Positions 59,430 to 64,000 of a stretch of 64,000 bases of DNA are shown here, piece after piece. The translations under genes and the position numbers were made by a program. The stretch lies in the NCBI GenBank assembly GCA_963827855.1, contig CAWHBY010000002.1, positions 3,472,001 through 3,536,000 on the forward strand. The letters are read 5' to 3'. The stretch is from DTPU01 sp963827855 (lineage in GTDB: Bacteria > Planctomycetota > Phycisphaerae > Sedimentisphaerales > Anaerobacaceae). The stretch's first letter is position 1, and each line of letters opens with the position of its first letter. The notes under the pieces are model-generated. The model saw nothing but the letters and a program-made list of their open reading frames with translations, had not been told where the DNA came from and did no database searches.

Positions 59430-61376
59430 TTACCTAGCCCCGGATACATTGAAGGCACTGTAGTAGGCGTAAGTATCGCCAAATTGGGGGGCCAGAAGGC
59501 TGGCTGCAGCCTGCTTGTTGCCGCGCATGCCTCTGAGGGCTGAGGAGATACGTTCAAACTGGTCGCGAACAGAAGGATCGATGCTCCAGCCCCTTAGGTC
59601 GATGGTCTTGCGGGTCTGGCTGGCCTCTATGAGCAGGGCCTCCATCACGTGCCTGGGTAGGCGGTCGTAACCCAGATCTCGTAGTTTTCCTAGACTATCT
59701 GCAATCTTGGCCCGTTGGTAGGTCAGCAGGTAGTAGCCCATCAGGTACTCGAAGGCCAGCCTATTGTCGGGATGGTCCTGGAGAAGGTCGAGGACCGCCT
59801 CATCAAAGTACCCCTCACGGATCTCATGGTCCCGGTTCCTCCGCCACTTTCGCCATGAGACGACCTCTGGATCGCTAAAGATCCTGGACGGGTCTGCCAG
59901 CATCGCCAGCCTGCGGCTCGCGGTCTGGCGAAAGGCAGGGCTGCGGAGGAGGACCTTCAGAGGTGTTGCGGCTGCCCCATACTCAGCCTTGGCGATGTGG
60001 ACCCTGCTCAGGGCCTCGAGGATGAACGGACAGGGGCCCTCCATCTCGAGCAGCTCATAGGCATCCTGCTCTGCGGTGTTCAGGTCTCCAAGGTCGAAGT
60101 GCAGGTCAAAGAGCTTGGCAAACCAGAACTGGCGGCCCACGTCCTGCAGGCTGAGGAAAGCCAGGACTTTCACGTCCTGGCTATAGGTGCAGAGATCATC
60201 GCCCATCCGCCCGAGGTGGGCGAGTGCGCGGTCCACGTCAAAGAGGCACGCAGGCGGGCAGCCATAGCCCTTGGCCTTCATCTCTGCGGCCACCTTGAGC
60301 ACGCCCTGCCAGTCCTGCTGGCGGGCGAGATAGTGCGTGGCCAAGGGGTACCTCTTGGCTCCGGAGGGCCACGCCAGGACCAGGGAAAAGGCGGCCACGA
60401 CAGCCAATTGCCGCATCGCCAGCCACACCCAGGGCCAATGCAGGCTGTGGCTGCCTCGCCTGTCACCACGTGCGCGTGAATCTCGCCGGGCGCGGATGCC
60501 CGCAATACGGGGCCCGAGCCACATCCATAGCACAATCCACAGGACGACCACAGGTACTGCTGCGTACAGTCCTCTCATCATCCACAGGGACAGCCCCTCC
60601 AGTGTCGCCATTGCGTTGGGGTCCAGGGGCGTTCCTGCCAGCCAGGCATCCCTGGTGTCAAGGCCCAGCAATACCCTGCCCAAGAGCAGTGTGGTCAGGA
60701 CTGCCACAGCACCACAGAGTCCTGCTCGCAGCAGCCTCGCGAAGACCACGCCTTCCACCAGCAGGACGATCAGGGCAAAGAGCAGTGCGGACCCACCTGC
60801 CAGTAGATAGCAGACGGCGTACAGGACCGCAAAGAGGGCGACCCGCAGCGTCGTGTTGTGCGCCAGCCATGACAGATACAGCACCGCTATCCATACCGTC
60901 AACCCCACCGCCAGCATGGCCTGCAAGGGGTGGTCATGGCGGTTGACCATCACCAGGGCCAGCAACGGCGGGGCAAAGGCCAGATCCCGGCTGTGGTCAG
61001 CCCCTGCCAGAAGCAGAAGCCGCCGGGTACCCACAAACAGCACCACCAGGACGGCCGCGATGATCGACGCACCCAGCCAGGACTCGTAGTACCACTGCGA
61101 CAGAAAGCCGGTGAGGAGGGAAAGCGGCCCTGCGGCCGCACTCAGCTTGGCATTCAGGAAGAGGGCGTCCGATGAAAAGAGGGGAAAGGGGCCGAACACC
61201 CCAAACCCATAGTAGAGCAGATGAGGCTGTGTGGCCTTCCAGGTGTATATGAACAGGCCGATGAAGACCAGTCCTGCCACCAGCCAGTCGATCCATCGCG
61301 GCAGGGAAGGCCCCTCCTGATGAGTCATCTGGCCTTTTTCGCTGGTCGGCCCGCTAGGTGCTGTCTTTGCCCGCAT
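59430..61376 (-). CDS. Multi-pass membrane protein with a soluble helical C-terminal half
   Basis: The product has 648 residues; AAGGGA precedes the ATG (a second in-frame ATG at 61328 is possible). The first 350 residues hold about 9-10 membrane segments (WIDWLVAGLVFIGLFIYTWK, GASIIAAVLVVLFVGTRRLL, AVLTTLLLGRVLLGLDTRDA). The second half is soluble and helical: YPLATHYLARQQDWQGVLKV, DLNTAEQDAYELLEMEGPCP, consistent with TPR-like repeats. The layout resembles the uncharacterised DUF6057 proteins of Bacteroidota and planctomycetes. It follows the PNPOx gene by 18 bases on the same strand, so the group is probably transcribed together. Confidence 0.65.
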   Translation of the reverse strand: MRAKTAPSGPTSEKGQMTHQEGPSLPRWIDWLVAGLVFIGLFIYTWKATQPHLLYYGFGVFGPFPLFSSDALFLNAKLSAAAGPLSLLTGFLSQWYYESWLGASIIAAVLVVLFVGTRRLLLLAGADHSRDLAFAPPLLALVMVNRHDHPLQAMLAVGLTVWIAVLYLSWLAHNTTLRVALFAVLYAVCYLLAGGSALLFALIVLLVEGVVFARLLRAGLCGAVAVLTTLLLGRVLLGLDTRDAWLAGTPLDPNAMATLEGLSLWMMRGLYAAVPVVVLWIVLWMWLGPRIAGIRARRDSRARGDRRGSHSLHWPWVWLAMRQLAVVAAFSLVLAWPSGAKRYPLATHYLARQQDWQGVLKVAAEMKAKGYGCPPACLFDVDRALAHLGRMGDDLCTYSQDVKVLAFLSLQDVGRQFWFAKLFDLHFDLGDLNTAEQDAYELLEMEGPCPFILEALSRVHIAKAEYGAAATPLKVLLRSPAFRQTASRRLAMLADPSRIFSDPEVVSWRKWRRNRDHEIREGYFDEAVLDLLQDHPDNRLAFEYLMGYYLLTYQRAKIADSLGKLRDLGYDRLPRHVMEALLIEASQTRKTIDLRGWSIDPSVRDQFERISSALRGMRGNKQAAASLLAPQFGDTYAYYSAFNVSGAR

Positions 61377-61394
61377 CGCCTGTCCCTTCCCGGC

Positions 61395-61766
61395 CTATCC
61401 ACCCGCTGCAGGCCGGATCTTGTCGATGCTGAAGTAGACCAGGAACTTGGCAGAATCGTCCTCAGACCGGTCGCGGGCCTTTCGCCGCGTGGCCGCAATG
61501 AGGTCTGGGGACGTGTCCTCGCGAAGCTTGGTCAGCTCCAGGCGATGGCCCTTGTGGCCGGGGCCATCCTCCACGAACAGGTAGGCCGCATGGGGATTGG
61601 ATTGCAGGTTCTGATGGGAGAGCCTGTCACTCATGATCAGGCTGATCGTGTTCTCATCGACCACGTGTGGCCTGGCGTAGAGGGCGACGTCAACCTTGCC
61701 CTGGCCGTCTGCTGTGGCGAGGACCCCGAGGCCCTGGCTGTTCTCGAAGTACGTCTTCAGATCCAT
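61395..61766 (-). CDS. Pyridoxamine-5'-phosphate-oxidase-fold protein
   Basis: The product has 123 residues. It carries the split-barrel flavin-binding fold: LGVLATADGQGKVDVALYAR (about 12-31), ISLIMSDRLSHQNLQSNPHA (about 41-60), AAYLFVEDGPGHKGHRLEL (about 60-78). Family members bind FMN, F420 or haem, or act as reductases; the small size suggests a one-domain flavin-binding protein of unknown substrate. It lies between the TspO gene and the multi-pass membrane protein gene. Confidence 0.82.
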   Translation of the reverse strand: MDLKTYFENSQGLGVLATADGQGKVDVALYARPHVVDENTISLIMSDRLSHQNLQSNPHAAYLFVEDGPGHKGHRLELTKLREDTSPDLIAATRRKARDRSEDDSAKFLVYFSIDKIRPAAGG

Positions 61767-61786
61767 GGTCTATCCTCCAGGGTCTT

Positions 61787-62266
61787 CTAGGGATTGAGCC
61801 GCCAGAGCGACCCATTGAGGCTGGCAGCGAAGCTGACCCACCCCAGGTACGGGTACAGACAGACTGCGGCCGGCATGGACACGCGATGGAAGGCCGTGAT
61901 CACGGCCAGGATCGCCAGCCACAGCAGCACGAGGTCCACGAAGGCTGCCCCGATCTGGTGGTATCCGAAGAACAGCGGTGTCCACAAGGCATTCAGACCG
62001 AGCTGTACGGCAAAGAGCCAGAGTCCAACCCTGACGTCCCGCCGATCGACTCCCTGCCGCCAGACCAGGAAGGCAGCAACACCCATCAGGATGTAGAGGA
62101 TGGTCCAGACCGGGGCGAAGACCCAGTTGGGCGGATTGAACGGAGGTTTGTGGAGCTGACTGTACCAGTCATTCAGGCTCGCCCCTGTAGAGAACAGCGA
62201 GCCCAGAACGCCCACGCCAAGGCAGAGGCCTACACAGAGGACAAGTCTGATTGCCTGGCTGGCCAT
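61787..62266 (-). CDS. tspO: TspO/MBR family membrane protein
   Basis: The product has 159 residues with five predicted membrane helices, the normal size. Family landmarks are clear: NDWYSQLHKPPFNPPNWVF (about 32-50), APVWTILYILMGVAAFLVW (about 51-69), VQLGLNALWTPLFFGYHQIG (about 88-107) and CLYPYLGWVSFAASLNGSLW (about 136-155), with the conserved P-W-T-L-Y and L-N-x-x-W patterns. TspO binds tetrapyrroles and lipids in the outer or inner membrane and can modulate porphyrin export or stress responses. Confidence 0.93.
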   Translation of the reverse strand: MASQAIRLVLCVGLCLGVGVLGSLFSTGASLNDWYSQLHKPPFNPPNWVFAPVWTILYILMGVAAFLVWRQGVDRRDVRVGLWLFAVQLGLNALWTPLFFGYHQIGAAFVDLVLLWLAILAVITAFHRVSMPAAVCLYPYLGWVSFAASLNGSLWRLNP

Positions 62267-62357
62267 ACATCATCCCATAGACGCGACCGGATCGAGCGAT
62301 GCAGGTCACTGCAGCCCTGGCATCGCATCGGCCACAGGCATGATACACCGCAGACCC

Positions 62358-63584
62358 TCAGTCTGCAAGGTCAGGCCCCTGGCCCGCGGGATGCTCAGCG
62401 GCTTGGCCGGCTGCGTCCACGAACTGAAACCGGCTGCTGGCCTGCTGGCGGATGGCCTCGATGATCGCAGATCCCAGGCTGTTGACTGAGGAGGGCTGCC
62501 GGGTCTGTTGTTCCGCCAGGAAGTGCTGGCGCTGCTGGCTGAGGGTCTGGATCTGCCTCTGGATCTCGGATCGTTCCTTGGACTTGGCCGCCACGAAGGC
62601 CTTCTTGTCCTGGCTGGACAGGCCCTGCATGGACTTGGGCAACTCGGACTCAGGCACCTTCTCCAGGTCCACCTGCCTGCCCCGGATTGCGTCGATGAGG
62701 TCCCAGTCTGTATTGAGGTAGTTGCCGGAGGCCTTGGTCACGGCCCTCTGTGCGGCCGCCTCAGGAGAGGCCAGAGACGCGTTGATGTCCTGGCTGGACT
62801 GGCGATGCCAACGGCTCAGCCCCTGGGTGCCGAAGGCGACGTAGGTGTCGTTGAGCTTGGCGCTGAGTGCCGCGATCTGGGCATCCTGAGGGGCGGCGAC
62901 ATAGACCGTCTTGAGGTTGTGGTCGATGGCCAGGTACCGGCCGTCTGCGAGCCTGGCGCCACTGTCCCACTGACCCGCGACGCCCTCGGCCTCTGTGCCA
63001 CAGTGGAGCGTGTTCACGATGACGCCCTTTTCCACGGCGGCCTTGCAGGTCTGCCGATAGTCGACCGGGCCCTGGGTGAAGGGTTCGTTGCCTGCGACGA
63101 AGATGAGCTTCAGGGCATTCGGGTCGGTATTCCACTGGAGCTTCTCCACAGCATCCTTGATGACCCAGCCGCAGTATTCACTGCCGCCGTTGGTTTTCAG
63201 GCCAAACAACTCCTGGGAGACCCTGTCCAGGTCCGTCGTGAAGCCCACGATCTGGCGGATGTACCCGGCCTCGCGAGCCAGGCCGTCATTGCCGTACTCA
63301 AACAAGGCCACTTGAACCTCGGGGGCAATGCCCTTCTGCCTTGCCACGATGAACTGATTGACGATCGACCACAGCTCAGTCCTGGCCTGATCGATCAGAC
63401 CCGACATACTGCCGCTCGTGTCGAGCAGGATGGCCAATTGGACCAAAGGCCTGTGCTGAGCGGCACGAGGGCCCGTCGTGGCGAGCGGTGGGATCGTGAC
63501 ATCGGGGCCTGGTGCCGCGAACGCCAAACCCATGACACCCACAAGGCCGACGGCCACGATTCGGTGTGCGAGAGAGTGGAACAT
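62358..63584 (-). CDS. Secreted von Willebrand factor A domain protein
   Basis: The product has 408 residues. AAAGGAAAA precedes the ATG; a signal peptide (MFHSLAHRIVAVGLVGVMGL, cut about 24) follows. The vWA domain opens LVQLAILLDTSGSMSGLIDQ (about 45-65) with the D-x-S-G-S MIDAS metal site; KLIFVAGNEPFTQGPVDY (about 158-176) is the second half. A Gln/Lys-rich C-terminal helix (KSKERSEIQRQIQTLSQQRQ) is coiled-coil-like. It is probably part of a cell-surface or periplasmic complex with the protein coded upstream. Confidence 0.86.
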   Translation of the reverse strand: MFHSLAHRIVAVGLVGVMGLAFAAPGPDVTIPPLATTGPRAAQHRPLVQLAILLDTSGSMSGLIDQARTELWSIVNQFIVARQKGIAPEVQVALFEYGNDGLAREAGYIRQIVGFTTDLDRVSQELFGLKTNGGSEYCGWVIKDAVEKLQWNTDPNALKLIFVAGNEPFTQGPVDYRQTCKAAVEKGVIVNTLHCGTEAEGVAGQWDSGARLADGRYLAIDHNLKTVYVAAPQDAQIAALSAKLNDTYVAFGTQGLSRWHRQSSQDINASLASPEAAAQRAVTKASGNYLNTDWDLIDAIRGRQVDLEKVPESELPKSMQGLSSQDKKAFVAAKSKERSEIQRQIQTLSQQRQHFLAEQQTRQPSSVNSLGSAIIEAIRQQASSRFQFVDAAGQAAEHPAGQGPDLAD

Positions 63585-63627
63585 AATGGTTTTCCTTTCT
63601 GGAATGCGTTGATGGGGTTCCTGATTC

Positions 63628-64000
63628 CTACCTTCCTGAGGGCTGGACCTTCTGGGGCATCTTGACCAGCACGGTCTGGCCGTCCACGGAGAGCAACACG
63701 TCCGCCGAGAAGGCCAGGCTCACCTGGCGGCCCTCGCGGGCCAATCTCGCCACCAGTTCCCAGAAGGCCTCGGTCCCGAAGTCGATCGTGCGATCGGGCC
63801 TGACCCCTGCCTCTCTGGCGGCCAGCCGGCTGTCGAGCCACCGGTTTGCCTTGTTGTAGAAGGCCCGGTCCTGCGTCTGCTGCACTCCCTCAACTCGGAC
63901 CTGCTCCATCCGTTCGTTGAGGAAGGTGTTGTCGTAGTTGAGCACCGCCTGGCCCTTCTGCCTCTGGAGGTTGAGGCCCTGGTTGACGGCCGCCAAGCCG
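63628..64000 (-). CDS. C-terminal end of a VIT/vWA-type protein (partial)
   Basis: The frame is open to the window edge; only the last 124 residues are visible. They read LNLQRQKGQAVLNYDNTFLN (near the edge), AFYNKANRWLDSRLAAREAG and LSVDGQTVLVKMPQK. This resembles the tail of large VIT/vWA secreted proteins, which agrees with the neighbouring vWA gene downstream 44 bases away. The start and main domains lie beyond the window. Confidence 0.5.
   Translation of the reverse strand, partial: GLAAVNQGLNLQRQKGQAVLNYDNTFLNERMEQVRVEGVQQTQDRAFYNKANRWLDSRLAAREAGVRPDRTIDFGTEAFWELVARLAREGRQVSLAFSADVLLSVDGQTVLVKMPQKVQPSGR

Noticed and set aside
1..64000. CRISPR array, tRNA or rRNA genes
   Set aside because: No regular repeat-spacer pattern (the heptamer tracts are contiguous, not spaced), and no tRNA T-loop/acceptor pattern or rRNA-like stretch was recognised by eye.

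Overview
The window looks like a chromosomal piece of a Planctomycetota bacterium, most likely of the Phycisphaerae or a relative, and probably a metagenome-derived contig. The grounds are high G+C, many secreted proteins of types abundant in that phylum (parallel beta-helix proteins, GLUG repeats, a PQQ-like propeller, CotH with lamin-tail and chitobiase-like domains, ThuA, DUF5107-TPR), large glycoside hydrolases without SusC/SusD genes, and single-gene or very short transcription units. This placement is inferred from protein types, not from a marker gene. No rRNA, tRNA or CRISPR array was recognised.

Left accessory region (about 1-12,100). A DUF262/DUF1524 (GmrSD-type) protein is followed by a small helical protein, a secreted lectin-fold protein, and an HPP-type membrane protein gene cut by a 2-kb IS4-superfamily element whose transposase is broken in several places. 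Next comes the main find: a P-loop ATPase followed by an adenosine-deaminase-like protein, matching the RdrA/RdrB pair of the RADAR anti-phage system. The deaminase motifs are spread over two overlapping reading frames.

Polysaccharide and surface region (about 12,200-40,800). This holds beta-helix proteins, a NUDIX protein, a methyltransferase, a GH2 beta-galactosidase-like enzyme, a 1000-residue beta-helix/discoidin/propeller protein, a pectate-lyase-3-like protein, a DUF5107-TPR protein, a PEGA lipoprotein, an ATP-grasp ligase, a HEAGH metallopeptidase, a CotH protein, a GLUG-PASTA-GLUG protein, a GH67 alpha-glucuronidase, an MFS transporter and a ThuA protein. Together they suggest breakdown of plant or algal heteropolysaccharides (galactose- and glucuronate-decorated).

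Right accessory region (about 41,400-45,700). Three separate genes lie on one strand: a protein with a D-Xn-E-X-K nuclease-like signature, an Abi_C/HEPN protein with an RNx5H motif, and a helical protein with an R..N.H.H cluster. They are followed by a MazE-like antitoxin whose MazF partner is cut off after about nine codons, and by a flavodoxin-like fragment. The G+C and codon use of both accessory regions look lower than in the surrounding genes.

Right region (about 45,700-64,000). Small enzymes (three GNATs, cupin, VOC, acyltransferase), a GH106-like hydrolase, a beta-helix protein, a PQQ-like propeller and an outer-membrane barrel lie on the plus strand. A minus-strand group then codes for a vWA protein, TspO, a PNPOx-like protein, a multi-pass membrane protein and an FkbO/Hyg5-like protein.

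Two cross-cutting features stand out. Degenerate heptamer (period-7) tracts, often in inverted pairs, sit at gene ends, and one is inserted in frame inside a coding region. Several genes are also split by apparent single-base frameshifts, which means either real decay or assembly errors.
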